Below are positions 1-8,077 of a stretch of DNA of 34,738 nt, in pieces. Position 1 is the stretch's first letter, and every line of letters begins with the position of its first letter. The notes under the pieces were generated by a model, which worked only from the letters and a program-made list of their open reading frames with translations, did not search any database and had not been told where the DNA came from. The stretch lies in the NCBI GenBank assembly GCA_910588965.1, contig CAJUSO010000038.1, positions 1 through 34,738 of the forward strand. The letters are read 5' to 3'. Position numbers and translations under genes: made by a program. The DNA is from an uncultured Lachnospiraceae bacterium (GTDB lineage: Bacteria; Bacillota; Clostridia; Lachnospirales; Lachnospiraceae).

Positions 1-1
1 A

Positions 2-193
2 CGCTGCCCCATCTGCGGTAGTAAAACTCGTGACAGAATTAGATCGGATACGATAAAGAAAAATGGTGCGCATAGAAAAATGCCTACATTTCAAATCGAA
101 ATGCAGGCATTACCAACACTAAATTTTAGGTATTTCACCTGTCTATTTGACAAGGGGCATATCAGTGGGCGGCGCCCACGAAAAAGCAGATAA
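2..193 (+). pseudogene. C-terminal fragment of a cysteine-rich KTR-type protein (partial, runs off left edge)
   Basis: The frame is open from the window edge to TAA at 191-193. Its first residues read RCPICGSKTRDRIRSDT, which fits the CPxCGxKTRxxIRxDT signature of the small cysteine-rich KTR proteins found in Tn916/ICE-type elements. After that signature the usual second CPKCK zinc pair and the tail are missing, and the sequence instead enters an inverted repeat at 80-110. The gene therefore looks broken or recombined just after the first zinc knuckle. The family match is by eye, from a short motif only. The fragment is read as debris of a mobile element together with the recombinase relic downstream. 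Confidence 0.4.
80..110 (-). terminator. Hairpin with T-run on the minus strand
   Basis: ATGCCTACATTTC (80-92) and GAAATGCAGGCAT (98-110) form a 13-bp stem with one mismatch and a 5-nt loop. On the minus strand the stem is followed by TTTTTC, so it resembles an intrinsic terminator in that direction. It could equally be the end structure of the decayed mobile element, because it lies exactly where the KTR-like reading frame stops resembling its family. Confidence 0.4.
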
Positions 194-384
194 TACAGGG
201 CCTTAATTATCATGCAAAAACTTAGAAAAAATGTATAAAACTTTCCAACGTGGCTACACTATAAATGTAAAGAAATCTTCGACAGCAAATCGACAACAGG
301 AAGTGATTAAAACTGACAAAAATTTTTTACATATCTAATTCTTATCAGGAAATCTTACTTTCCATAGACACAAGATTTTTTACA
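194..384. other. AT-rich intergenic stretch, no gene recognised
   Basis: No convincing ORF, RNA gene or promoter was found. A compact inverted repeat GTGGGC-ggc-GCCCAC lies just upstream at 165-179. The stretch separates the KTR-like fragment from the recombinase relic and is probably degraded mobile-element sequence. Confidence 0.3.
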
Positions 385-832
385 GCCTCGTTACAAGAAG
401 GGGATTTGCTTTATGTTATGAGCATAGACCGCCTGGGGCGCAACTATGCGGAAATACAGAACCAGCGGCGTATGCTCACCAAGGAAATCGTCATGGATAT
501 CTGCGTGCTTGACTGCCGCTTTTAGATACGAGGAACGGAAAAGCCTTATGGGGACGTTTATTGCAGAGTTGGTATTGCAGATATTGTCCTTCGTTGCGGA
601 GAACGAAAGGGAGAATATAAGGAAACGTCAGGAACAGGGTATTGCTGTTACGAAAAAGCGTGGTGTCCAGCTTGGAAGACCGGAAACACATATATCGGAC
701 AATTTTGGTGAAATTATCAAAAAGTGGGAAAATGGACAGATAAAATTTGACGATGCGATACAGGAATGCAATATGAGCCAAGCCACGTTTTACCAGCGTT
801 TAAGGGAGTACCGTATAGGCAGAGAACTGTGA
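385..832 (+). pseudogene. Decayed serine recombinase (resolvase/invertase family)
   Basis: Three frames together spell a resolvase core. LQEGDLLYVMSIDRLGRN starts near 391 and continues through MDICVLD in one frame. PLLDTRNGKA follows in the next frame, and MGTFIAELVLQILSFVAENE from 548 to the C-terminal helix-turn-helix (NMSQATFYQRLREYR) is in the third. The frame order 1, 0, 2 (mod 3) matches two single-base deletions, near 514 and near 547; the first leads to TAG at 523-525. The N-terminal segment with the catalytic serine (YxRVS) is absent upstream. The last part (from 548, or 446 in frame) is still an open frame of up to 128 codons. The gene cannot make an active recombinase and marks an old mobile-element insertion. 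Confidence 0.85.
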
Positions 833-1042
833 AAAGAACTATCAAAAGGTGTACTTTTTGATAATCGCCCCTTTCACACAATTTGCACCATTTTGCACCA
901 AGATTGAAGGAAAAATCAGAGAGAAACCGAAATAATTATTGTCAAAACTAACAAAAACCAAAAAAATTGTTGCTTTGCCACCAGGCTTATAGTAAGATAT
1001 TCCATAAGAAAAGGACATATTGTAGCAGGAAAGGAGAAATTT
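833..1042 (+). promoter_or_regulatory. Upstream region of the CHAP protein gene
   Basis: This spacer holds an AT-rich inverted repeat at 840-863 (TATCAAAA/TTTTGATA) and two direct copies of TTTGCACCA at 882-890 and 892-900. A possible promoter is TTGCTT (970-975), a 17-bp spacer and TAAGAT (993-998), upstream of the ribosome binding site AAGGAG (1030-1035). The promoter is a weak match; the role of the direct repeat is unknown. Confidence 0.3.
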
Positions 1043-4024
1043 ATGGGAAAAAGGACAGTAAGGAAGTTTTCAAAACGGGCGGTGGCATTTCTTTTGGCAT
1101 TTTGCATAACTGTGGGGATGATGGCATTTGGGCAGCCTGTGGAAGTAAGGGCGATGACAACGCAGAGCGCAGCGGTTCAGTGGGCAAGAAGTCAGGCGGG
1201 GAAAGCATTGGATTGGGATGGACATTATGGTGCGCAGTGTATGGATCTGATTGCTTTCTATTGCCAATATCTCGGCGTTAGTCCTGTTCTTGCAAACTAT
1301 GCAAAAGATTATACATGGAAGAAACCGCCTTCGGGCTGGCAAAGTATCCAGGGTGCAGCAATCCAAGCCGGAGACATCGTTATTTGGGGAGAAAATTATT
1401 CTGCCACCGGTCATGTGGCGATTGCTTTGTCAAGCAGCACAATTATGGAGCAAAACAGATCCGGCAAAAATTCTGTGGGATATACTCCTAGTCCATGTCA
1501 AGAAAGCAGTATGCGCGGGGCATATTGGGGTGTATGGCGTCCGAATTTTAATCCGGAAGTGAATGATACCACAGCCCCCACAATTTCAAATATTCGGCTT
1601 CAAGACATTAATCGGGATGGATATACTGTAATATGCGATGTCAGTGACAATATAGGTGTTACAAGCGTCCGTTTCCCCAGTTGGAATGTTGATACCAACG
1701 ATGTGAATTGGCTGACCGGGTCATTGAGCGGGAATACAGCGACCTGCAGGGTTAATATTGCCGATTTAAAGCCTGGAGCTGTGGAAGGATACTACATGAC
1801 GCATATCTATGCTTATGATGCGGCGGGGAATGTATCTTTTCAGGTGATTCCAGTTCATTATGCCCAATATATAGACCGCACTCCGCCGGAAATTACCGAA
1901 GTGCAGGTTAAGGATATTACTTCCGATGGCTACACGGTTACCTGTAAAGCAGCCGACAGAAGCGGAATAGACCGAGTGCAGTTTCCTACATGGACGACTA
2001 ACGGCGGACAGGATGACATTGCTGGAAGCTGGCAGACAAATAGTGCAGTACGTGGGACGGAAATTGCAGAGGGAGAGTATGAATTTAGGGTAAATACGTC
2101 AGAACATGGCAGGGAAGCTGGGATTTACCGTACGCATATCTATGCATATGATACATATGGGAACTTCGTTAGTTACGATGTTCCAGATGTAAATGTGCCG
2201 GGAGCGGATCTTGGGGAGAGTTTTTTTGCAAATATAAATTATCCGTATGGAAAGTTAAATCTGGGAAATGTCGAAGGAAATATGCAAACGATAGAGACAG
2301 ATGGGAATGACTTGCGGCAGATGTTCCATTTTGTCCGGCAGGAAAGCGGGGCTTATAAAATATACAGCCTGCAGGATGGGCTGTGTCTGGATGCTGCAAA
2401 TTGGGGAACAGAAGATGGCACGAACATCGGATTTGCAAATGAAAATGGTGGAACTGCCCAGTTGTGGTATCTCTATGAGGAAGAAGAAAAAACTCATTCG
2501 CTTGCACCTTCTTACGTGAATAAGCGTATTGATGTTAATGGAGCCAGTACGGTGGCTGGGGCAAATGTGGTAATCTATACACCGAATGGGTCAGATGCGC
2601 AGGCATTTCAAATCCAAAAAATTTCCAATGTAGAAAATTTACTTGCTTCTGACATTGGAAATGATTTTTATGCCCGCATTGGCATGGAGAAAAATGTCCT
2701 GAAAATGTCTGATAAGGCATCTGAAGAAAATATCGGTGGAGTTCAAACAATCCGAATTTCTGACAAAATGCGGGCTGATGAACTCTGGCATTTTGTTCGG
2801 CAGGAAAATGGTTCTTATGTGATTACGAATGAATATAATGGTTGGACAATGGCAGTTGAAGAAAAAGAAGATGGTACTGCAGGTATATGTGTATGCAGCG
2901 CAGAACATGCTGGGAATTTTGCAAAAGATGTCAAGGATAGTTCAGAAAGCGGTGTAGATAATGCAGAAACTAAAAAATATGGATTCCAATGGTACCTGTT
3001 TGGAGAAACGGAAGGAACATCTTTCAGCCTTGTGGCTGTGCTCGGAAATGGAAAACACTGTGTTTTAGAACTTTCTGGAACAAATGCGGTACAGGCTACA
3101 TATACAAAGGTATATGGGCAGCCTCCGAAAGGATGGCAGAAATTTTCAATCATGGAAGTAATTTCATATAAAAGGCCGGATAAACCCACAAAGCCCCAGA
3201 ATACAGTGATTGAGAAAGTTTCTTCTGGGAGTGCCATTACATGGGATGAAGTTCCGATAGCGGATGCTTATGATACACGCATGTATGAGGTTGTAGTGTA
3301 CGATAGAGATGGAAAAATTATCGACGGCGGAACTGTGGGCAGAACCGGCTTTTTTACCAAAAAGGCTCTGAAAGATGGATATCGTATAATGGTAAAAGCT
3401 ATTAATACAGAGTATGCAGATTATGATTCTGGCTATGCCGTTACATTGTTGGGCAATCCGCCAGACGGGACAGGCGGGGGAGCCTCAGGAAACGCTGTAG
3501 ACAGCGTAATCTTATCCCGCGTATCTTATACTTATAATGGCAAAGTACAGAAACCTAAGGTTATTGTAAAGGACAGAAGGGGAAAGCTTTTGAAAATAAA
3601 AAAGGATTATACAGTATCTTTTCCCAAAGGAATGAAAAATGTAGGGCGTTATACGGTAACCGTCACATTAAAAGGAAATTATAAAGGGACACTAAATAAG
3701 ACATTTGACATAATACCGAAAGGAACTACTCTTTCCAGGGTATCAGCAAAAAAGAATGGGTTTACTGTAAAGTGGAAAAAGCAGGCATCACAGACAAGTG
3801 GTTATGAGATAGCCTATTCCACAAGCAGCAAATTCCCAAAGAAGAATACAAAAACAGTGACTGTTAAAAAGAGCAAACCAACTTCAAAAACTATTTCCAA
3901 ATTGAAAGCGAAGAAGAAATATTATGTGCGCATACGAACTTATAAAACAGCCAAAGTTAATGGAAAATCCACAAGAATCTATTCTGTGTGGTCAAAAGTG
4001 AAGACGGTCAAAACAAAAAAATGA
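1043..4024 (+). CDS. Secreted multidomain CHAP-type cell wall hydrolase
   Basis: Residues 1-37 form a Sec signal peptide: basic MGKRTVRKFSKR, a hydrophobic core, and a likely cut after VRA. Residues about 40-170 fit a CHAP amidase/endopeptidase, with candidate catalytic Cys66 (GAQCMDLI) and His124 (GHVAIAL). Two GBS-Bsp-like repeats follow (about 175-275 and 280-385; DGYTVxCxVxD pattern), each starting from an APTIS/PPEIT segment. Two ricin-like beta-trefoil units lie at about 395-720 (YSLQDGLCLDAANWG, TAQLWYL). The tail has Fn3-like sequence, a YNGKVQKP module and a lysine-rich Fn3 (about 725-993). There is no LPxTG anchor, so release or non-covalent wall binding is expected. GGAAAGGAG precedes the ATG. 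It probably cleaves peptidoglycan outside the cell; whether the target is self or foreign wall cannot be told. Domain limits are by eye. Confidence 0.85.
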   Translation: MGKRTVRKFSKRAVAFLLAFCITVGMMAFGQPVEVRAMTTQSAAVQWARSQAGKALDWDGHYGAQCMDLIAFYCQYLGVSPVLANYAKDYTWKKPPSGWQSIQGAAIQAGDIVIWGENYSATGHVAIALSSSTIMEQNRSGKNSVGYTPSPCQESSMRGAYWGVWRPNFNPEVNDTTAPTISNIRLQDINRDGYTVICDVSDNIGVTSVRFPSWNVDTNDVNWLTGSLSGNTATCRVNIADLKPGAVEGYYMTHIYAYDAAGNVSFQVIPVHYAQYIDRTPPEITEVQVKDITSDGYTVTCKAADRSGIDRVQFPTWTTNGGQDDIAGSWQTNSAVRGTEIAEGEYEFRVNTSEHGREAGIYRTHIYAYDTYGNFVSYDVPDVNVPGADLGESFFANINYPYGKLNLGNVEGNMQTIETDGNDLRQMFHFVRQESGAYKIYSLQDGLCLDAANWGTEDGTNIGFANENGGTAQLWYLYEEEEKTHSLAPSYVNKRIDVNGASTVAGANVVIYTPNGSDAQAFQIQKISNVENLLASDIGNDFYARIGMEKNVLKMSDKASEENIGGVQTIRISDKMRADELWHFVRQENGSYVITNEYNGWTMAVEEKEDGTAGICVCSAEHAGNFAKDVKDSSESGVDNAETKKYGFQWYLFGETEGTSFSLVAVLGNGKHCVLELSGTNAVQATYTKVYGQPPKGWQKFSIMEVISYKRPDKPTKPQNTVIEKVSSGSAITWDEVPIADAYDTRMYEVVVYDRDGKIIDGGTVGRTGFFTKKALKDGYRIMVKAINTEYADYDSGYAVTLLGNPPDGTGGGASGNAVDSVILSRVSYTYNGKVQKPKVIVKDRRGKLLKIKKDYTVSFPKGMKNVGRYTVTVTLKGNYKGTLNKTFDIIPKGTTLSRVSAKKNGFTVKWKKQASQTSGYEIAYSTSSKFPKKNTKTVTVKKSKPTSKTISKLKAKKKYYVRIRTYKTAKVNGKSTRIYSVWSKVKTVKTKK

Positions 4025-4070
4025 AAAATAGATGGTAATAGGATGACCCCAAAAATAGTATAAAAAACCC

Positions 4071-4114
4071 AAAAAGAACGGTTCTGAAAAGCAAGTGTCA
4101 GAACCGTTCTTTTT
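4071..4114. terminator. Bidirectional intrinsic terminator between convergent genes
   Basis: A perfect 17-bp inverted repeat, AAAAAGAACGGTTCTGA (4071-4087) and its complement (4098-4114), has a 10-nt loop. The stem carries A-runs on one side and T-runs on the other, so it gives a GC stem plus T-tract on both strands. It can end the CHAP gene and the opposing MATE gene. Confidence 0.9.
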
Positions 4115-4160
4115 CAATACATCCATCAACGGAAACCATTTGTTTTTCCTTTGCATTTCC

Positions 4161-5480
4161 CTAAACATTTTTCTTACCTCTTTCTGGTTTCATATAGAAT
4201 GCAATGCCTGTTAAAGTGACAAAACATTCAGTAATTGGAAAAGACAGCCATACTCCCGTCATTTTTACTAAAAAAGACAGGAAAAACGCCATAGGGATTA
4301 TAATTAAAAAACCTCTCGAAAGTGAAATAATTTGTGCAGGCAGGGCTTTTTCTGTTGATGTAAAATATGCGGATATAATGATGTTAAACCCGACAAATGG
4401 AATGGCAGTAAAATATAATTTTAATCCTGTTACTGCAATCTGTTGTAACTGTATATTTTGTCCACTGTTAAATACGCTTACGATTGGATTGGCAGATAAT
4501 AAAAAAATCAAATATATGCCGCATGATATAACCAACATTGTTTTTAAGGCATATTTTAAAATCTGCTTCTGGCTATCATGTTCTCCATATCCATATACTC
4601 TGCTTAAAATTGGCTGTGTACCCTGTGCTATCCCAGTATAAATGGAAATAACCACCAGTGAGAGGTTTGCAACTACACCATAGGCAGCTACGCCGGTATT
4701 CCCTTGCAGGTGCAGAATGATAACATTGAAGACAATCATTACAATTCCGGAAGCCATTTCTGTGATGAGAGACGGAACACCTAAAGAAATGATGTTTCCT
4801 GCCAGCCGCAAGGACGGATTTATCCGTACGAAATGAAACTGGTTTTGCTTTGTTAACCAATGCCTAGACAAAACAACCAAGCTGATGACAGGCGCTACCC
4901 CTGTGGCTAACACTGCGCCAAATATTCCCATATGGAGGGGAAAGATAAATATATAATCTAAAATAATATTTGAGAAGCTTCCAATCAGCATACCAATCAT
5001 AGATAACTTAGGATTTCCGTCATTCCTTACGAAACAGATTAGGGTGTCATTCGCCATAAATGCCGGGGCAAAAAGTAAAATAACCTGTAAATATGTTTTC
5101 GTCATATGAAAAACGTCTTTGTCAGCACCTAATAATATTGTCAGTTTTTCAGAAAAGAAAATACCTGCCAGCATAAAAACGACAGCTAATGCAGACATTA
5201 GATGTATTGTGTTTGAAAAAGATTTATCTGCATTATTATATTCTTTTAGCCCTCTGTAAATGGAATATTTTGTTGCACCTCCCATTCCAAACATCACGCC
5301 GCTTCCATGAATAAAGCTATAAATAGGGATGGCTAAATTAAGCGCAGCCAGGCCATTTGCGCCCAAGCCCTTTGAAACAAAAAAGGTATCAGCAAGTATG
5401 TAACATGATAAGCCAACCATGCCGCATATATTTAATATTACATATTGGAAAAATTCTTTTCGTAGCATTTTTACTTCCAT
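4161..5480 (-). CDS. MATE-family multidrug/Na+ exporter
   Basis: The protein has 439 residues in a dozen hydrophobic segments, the MATE architecture. Typical features are the first helix (GLSCYILADTFFVSKGLG), the loop GLAALNLAIPIY, and a second half repeating the fold (VAAYGVVANLSLVVISIYTGIAQGTQPILS). It should sit in the cytoplasmic membrane and export cationic drugs or metabolites by Na+ or H+ antiport. The start is placed at 5480 because AAGGAG (5492-5487) lies 6 nt before it; the upstream in-frame ATG codons fall inside or next to that site. The substrate cannot be read from sequence. A leader with an 8-codon uORF and a terminator precedes the gene, which suggests induction by its substrate. 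Confidence 0.9.
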   Translation of the reverse strand: MEVKMLRKEFFQYVILNICGMVGLSCYILADTFFVSKGLGANGLAALNLAIPIYSFIHGSGVMFGMGGATKYSIYRGLKEYNNADKSFSNTIHLMSALAVVFMLAGIFFSEKLTILLGADKDVFHMTKTYLQVILLFAPAFMANDTLICFVRNDGNPKLSMIGMLIGSFSNIILDYIFIFPLHMGIFGAVLATGVAPVISLVVLSRHWLTKQNQFHFVRINPSLRLAGNIISLGVPSLITEMASGIVMIVFNVIILHLQGNTGVAAYGVVANLSLVVISIYTGIAQGTQPILSRVYGYGEHDSQKQILKYALKTMLVISCGIYLIFLLSANPIVSVFNSGQNIQLQQIAVTGLKLYFTAIPFVGFNIIISAYFTSTEKALPAQIISLSRGFLIIIPMAFFLSFLVKMTGVWLSFPITECFVTLTGIAFYMKPERGKKNV

Positions 5481-5490
5481 ATACATCTCC

Positions 5491-5552
5491 TTAAAAAACA
5501 AAAAGCGTCAGAACTTTCTATCTTCTATGACCTAACGATAGAAAGCCTGACG
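5491..5552 (-). terminator. Leader terminator (attenuator) of the MATE gene
   Basis: On the minus strand CGTCAGGCTTTCTATC (5552-5537) pairs with GATAGAAAGTTCTGACG (5522-5506): 6 + 9 base pairs around a small internal bulge. GC and a TTTTTGTTTTTT tract (5504-5493) follow. The T-tract touches the MATE Shine-Dalgarno AAGGAG (5492-5487), so termination here would stop the transcript just before the gene. An alternative pairing ATGAC (5558-5554) with GTCAT (5530-5526) is mutually exclusive with it and could act as antiterminator. Confidence 0.75.
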
Positions 5553-5558
5553 TGTCAT
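5532..5558 (-). CDS. Putative 8-residue leader peptide (uORF) upstream of the MATE gene
   Basis: Reading on the minus strand from 5558 gives ATG then codons for TRQAFYR and a TAG stop (MTRQAFYR). Codons 3-8 are exactly the 5' arm of the terminator hairpin, so a ribosome on this ORF would prevent the terminator from folding. The preceding AAAGAG is a poor, very close Shine-Dalgarno and can itself be hidden in a CTCTTT/AAAGAG hairpin. Whether it is translated is unknown; the architecture is that of ribosome-mediated attenuators of antibiotic resistance genes. Confidence 0.5.
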   Translation of the reverse strand: MTRQAFYR

Positions 5559-5601
5559 CTCTTTACCCGGTGGCAAAAGAGCAACGTTGTTCCCGTATGA
5601 T

Positions 5602-5630
5602 ATTATATATCAAAACAGCCGAATAGGCAA
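5602..5630 (-). promoter_or_regulatory. Promoter of the MATE leader transcript
   Basis: On the minus strand TTGCCT (5630-5625), a 17-bp spacer and TATAAT (5607-5602). The transcript would start near 5595 and give a leader of about 115 nt before the MATE start, containing the uORF and the terminator. Confidence 0.75.
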
Positions 5631-5639
5631 TACCAAAAG

Positions 5640-6184
5640 TGAAAAAATGACATTCAATCATATGAATTTTTTACTGTATAATATTTCAAAAATGGATTGC
5701 CTGTTATGTCTAAATATAGAGTTTAATATACCATAAATCAAATAAAAATCAGAGATAAGCAGTCAGTTCAAGCTATCCGCTGAGGGATTCGGATAAGAAA
5801 AGTTTAATACAGGATAATTTATATGGCAGGTGGTCTATAGGGTTGCCTGCCATATGCAAATTACTTATATTTCAGGAAAAATTTATGTTTATTTTACCGT
5901 TTGCCCAGACATTTAACAGTTCGTCTGTATTGCCTTTGGCATTTATGGAACGAGATGGGCAGGCAGGGGATATGTATTTTCAGCTGGTAAAGGAATATGC
6001 CGGCAGGGAGTGGCAGAACAGTTAAAGGCAGAAAATCAGCTTTTATGAATTTAAAGGATGAATAATATTCGGGCGTGTGTAAGGGAAGTTGTGGAGAGTG
6101 ATATCATCTATTTATAAGTGGTAAGCGGCGCTTCTGCGATGAGTGGGAGTACCACACAAACTAATATAAAAGTAGTTTGGATAA
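5640..6184. other. Non-coding AT-rich stretch with two inverted repeats
   Basis: No gene is assigned over about 540 bases. TATCCG/CGGATA (5774-5795) and ATATGGCAGG/CCTGCCATAT (5821-5855, 15-nt loop) are inverted repeats of unknown role. An open frame of 60 codons at 5843-6025 starts inside the second repeat, has no Shine-Dalgarno and matches no family known to me. Its last 25 codons look somewhat coding-like and may be a gene remnant. Confidence 0.35.
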
Positions 6185-6213
6185 TTGAACAAGCCTATGC
6201 TTTTATGTATAAT
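6185..6213 (+). promoter_or_regulatory. Promoter of the first GNAT gene
   Basis: TTGAAC (6185-6190), a 17-bp spacer and TATAAT (6208-6213) lie 48 bp before the GNAT start at 6262. It may also serve the second GNAT, which begins 17 bp after the first ends. Confidence 0.75.
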
Positions 6214-6261
6214 GAAAAATGGGGGGCAGAGAGAATGATTGGGATTTAAGGAGTGATTGGA

Positions 6262-6747
6262 ATGGAGATTAGGTACATTACCAAAGATGATAATTCTCTT
6301 GAAATAAGCAACATATATGAAAGTAGTTGGAAATACGCATATAAAGACATGATCCCGCAGGAATACCTTGACAGTATCCCGGCCGGACGATGGGCTAATA
6401 GGATTGGCAAAGCTGGTATGGACAGCCTTATCCTGATAGAAAAAGAGAAGATGATAGGTACTGCAAGTTTCTGTAAATCAAGATGGGAAAAGTATAGCGA
6501 TTACGGAGAAATTGTTTCTATATATTTTCTGCCCGCTTACGTTGGAATGGGATACGGTAGGAGATTGCTCAACAAGTGTATGGAAGAATTAAAGCAATAC
6601 GGGTTTAGCAAAGTGCTTTTGTGGGTTCTAGAAGATAATCATAGGGCAAGAAAATTTTATGAAAAAAACGGATTTGTCTATTCGGGGGTATTTATAGATA
6701 AATTCATGCTTGCTGAAGGAAATATCCATGTAAAAAATAAAGGATAG
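6262..6747 (+). CDS. GNAT-family N-acetyltransferase
   Basis: This 161-residue protein is a single GNAT domain, expected to move an acetyl group from acetyl-CoA to an amine. The acetyl-CoA motif A is EIVSIYFLPAYVGMGYGRRLLNKCMEEL (the Q/RxxGxG/A loop appears as VGMGYG), and motif B is VLEDNHRARKFYEKNGF. The start at 6262 is chosen because AAGGAG (6248-6253) is 8 nt upstream; an in-frame GTG at 6253 overlaps that site. It lies 17 bp before another GNAT and probably shares its transcript. The substrate is unknown. Confidence 0.9.
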   Translation: MEIRYITKDDNSLEISNIYESSWKYAYKDMIPQEYLDSIPAGRWANRIGKAGMDSLILIEKEKMIGTASFCKSRWEKYSDYGEIVSIYFLPAYVGMGYGRRLLNKCMEELKQYGFSKVLLWVLEDNHRARKFYEKNGFVYSGVFIDKFMLAEGNIHVKNKG

Positions 6748-6764
6748 GGAAAGAAGGTGTATAT

Positions 6765-7253
6765 ATGCTTAGGATAAGACCGTATAAATCGGCTGATGCA
6801 GATACAATATTATCGTGGTGTAAGGATGAAAAAGCATTTTATCAGTGGACGGCAGGTGTGCTTGGAAATTATCCAATCACGCAAAATGAATTCAAATTTG
6901 TTGAGTCGCTAATGCCGTTTACTGCATTTGATGAAACAGGGATGATTGGCTTTTTTACATTAAGGAATCCGGATGAAGCGGCGAATGAATTGCGCTTTGG
7001 CTTTGTTACAATACAACCCGATAAGCGTGGAAAAGGTTATGGAAAAGCGATGCTCCGGTTGGGTTTGGAATTTGTATTTGAACGGTACGGTGCAAAGAAA
7101 GCAACGCTTGGGGTTTTTGAAAACAATCCGTCTGCTTATTACTGTTATAAGGCTGTCGGTTTTCATGATGTAATTCGGGATATAGCCGAAACATATCATA
7201 TTTTGGGTGAGGAATGGAAATGCAAAGAAATGGAGATATCTTCTCACCGGTAA
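6765..7253 (+). CDS. GNAT acetyltransferase, RimJ/RimL-like
   Basis: A 162-residue protein of the RimJ/RimL-type GNAT group. It begins MLRIRPYKSADADTILSWC, has the acetyl-CoA loop PDKRGKGYGKAMLRLGLEF, and the C-terminal motif ENNPSAYYCYKAVGFHD. It follows the previous GNAT by 17 bp and is likely co-transcribed. RimL relatives acetylate ribosomal protein N-termini, but most members of this group act on small amines or are uncharacterised, so no substrate is proposed. Confidence 0.88.
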   Translation: MLRIRPYKSADADTILSWCKDEKAFYQWTAGVLGNYPITQNEFKFVESLMPFTAFDETGMIGFFTLRNPDEAANELRFGFVTIQPDKRGKGYGKAMLRLGLEFVFERYGAKKATLGVFENNPSAYYCYKAVGFHDVIRDIAETYHILGEEWKCKEMEISSHR

Positions 7254-7420
7254 CCATGCAGGTGAGCTTGGGCCGATAGCGTACCAAACCCGCAGATGGC
7301 GGATGTCAGCAGACGGAACGAGTTTCACGATTTGATTAAATTATTAGGCATGAAAAGAAAGCCAAATAGGAAATAGAGGCTTTTTGGTAGGATTTAAATA
7401 TAAATTTGGGAGGCAGCAGA
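7254..7420 (+). other. Spacer with a possible gene-end remnant
   Basis: In one frame the segment ending at TAG 7374-7376 reads ADVSRRNEFHDLIKLLGMK and then RKPNRK. The stretch looks coding-like but is closed upstream by a stop within 40 codons and has no start site. It could be the 3' end of a lost gene. I do not recognise the family. Confidence 0.2.
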
Positions 7421-7951
7421 GTGGTCATTGAAACGCAAAGACTTATTTTAAGGGAATATACCTTTGATGATTTTAATGTATTATTTGAAATCGTTTCTGA
7501 TCCAGAAACGATGCAACATTATCCTGCTCCATTTGACGAACAAAGGACAAAGGAGTGGATTGCATGGAATTTAGAAAACTACGAAAAGTATGGATTTGGC
7601 CTTTGGGCGCTTGTGCTAAAAGGGAGCGGAGAATTTATTGGGGATTGCGGCATTACCATACAGGATATAGATAACGAATTGCTTCCAGAGATTGGATACC
7701 ACATCCACAAAAAGTATTGGCGAAGAGGCTTTGCAAAAGAAGCGGCCCGTGCAGTAAGGGATTGGGTGTTTCATAACACCCAGTATGATGCAATCTATTC
7801 CTGCATGAAATATACAAATGTGGGGTCTTATGCTACGGCGATTGCAAACGGGATGGAGAAAGTAAAAGAATATCCCGATGAAAAGAATGGTATATCATAT
7901 GCTTATGCCATAAAGCGTGGACAATGGGAAAAATTAAGTGGTAAAACCTAA
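7421..7951 (+). CDS. GNAT acetyltransferase, RimJ/RimL-like
   Basis: A 176-residue protein with the RimJ/RimL opening IETQRLILREYTFDDFN. It continues with DPETMQHYPAPFDEQRTKEWI, the motif A region EIGYHIHKKYWRRGFAKEAARAV and a C-terminal SYATAIANGMEKVKEY. It starts at GTG 7421, 7 nt after GGGAGG (7408-7413); the in-frame TTG at 7406 lies inside that site. The protein is a soluble acetyl-CoA-dependent transferase of unknown substrate. Its spacing of about 170 bp from the previous GNAT suggests its own promoter. Confidence 0.88.
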   Translation: MVIETQRLILREYTFDDFNVLFEIVSDPETMQHYPAPFDEQRTKEWIAWNLENYEKYGFGLWALVLKGSGEFIGDCGITIQDIDNELLPEIGYHIHKKYWRRGFAKEAARAVRDWVFHNTQYDAIYSCMKYTNVGSYATAIANGMEKVKEYPDEKNGISYAYAIKRGQWEKLSGKT

Positions 7952-8005
7952 TTTATCAGGAAGTTGCATACCACAAACCGCAATCTATACCCTGAAAATA
8001 AGAGA

Positions 8006-8034
8006 TTGACAAAAGCGACAGTAGTGTCTATAAT
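8006..8034 (+). promoter_or_regulatory. Consensus promoter of the GNAT-TetR pair
   Basis: TTGACA (8006-8011), exactly 17 bp, then TATAAT (8029-8034). Both hexamers match the sigma-A consensus fully, the best promoter in the window. Such a strong promoter next to palindromic operators is typical of a repressed, inducible unit. Confidence 0.9.
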
Positions 8035-8053
8035 ATAAAAAGACAATAATGTC
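8017..8053 (+). promoter_or_regulatory. Two tandem palindromic operators, probable TetR sites
   Basis: GACAGTAGTGTC (8017-8028) and GACAATAATGTC (8042-8053) both fit GACA-NTAN-TGTC, a 12-bp palindrome, with centres 25 bp apart. The first fills the spacer up to the -10 box and the second covers the transcription start region. A repressor bound here would block RNA polymerase. The TetR-family gene two cistrons down is the obvious candidate, giving negative autoregulation. The assignment is inference from position and symmetry. Confidence 0.75.
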
Positions 8054-8077
8054 GTTTTTTGGAAGGAGAGATTAAGG

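Noticed and set aside
5491..5630. Known riboswitch class (such as guanidine, ZTP or preQ1) in the MATE leader
   Set aside because: I could not match conserved core motifs of these classes; a uORF attenuator explains the structure better.
5843..6025. 60-codon ORF after the ATATGGCAGG inverted repeat
   Set aside because: No Shine-Dalgarno, starts inside an inverted repeat, no family recognised; kept only as a possible remnant.
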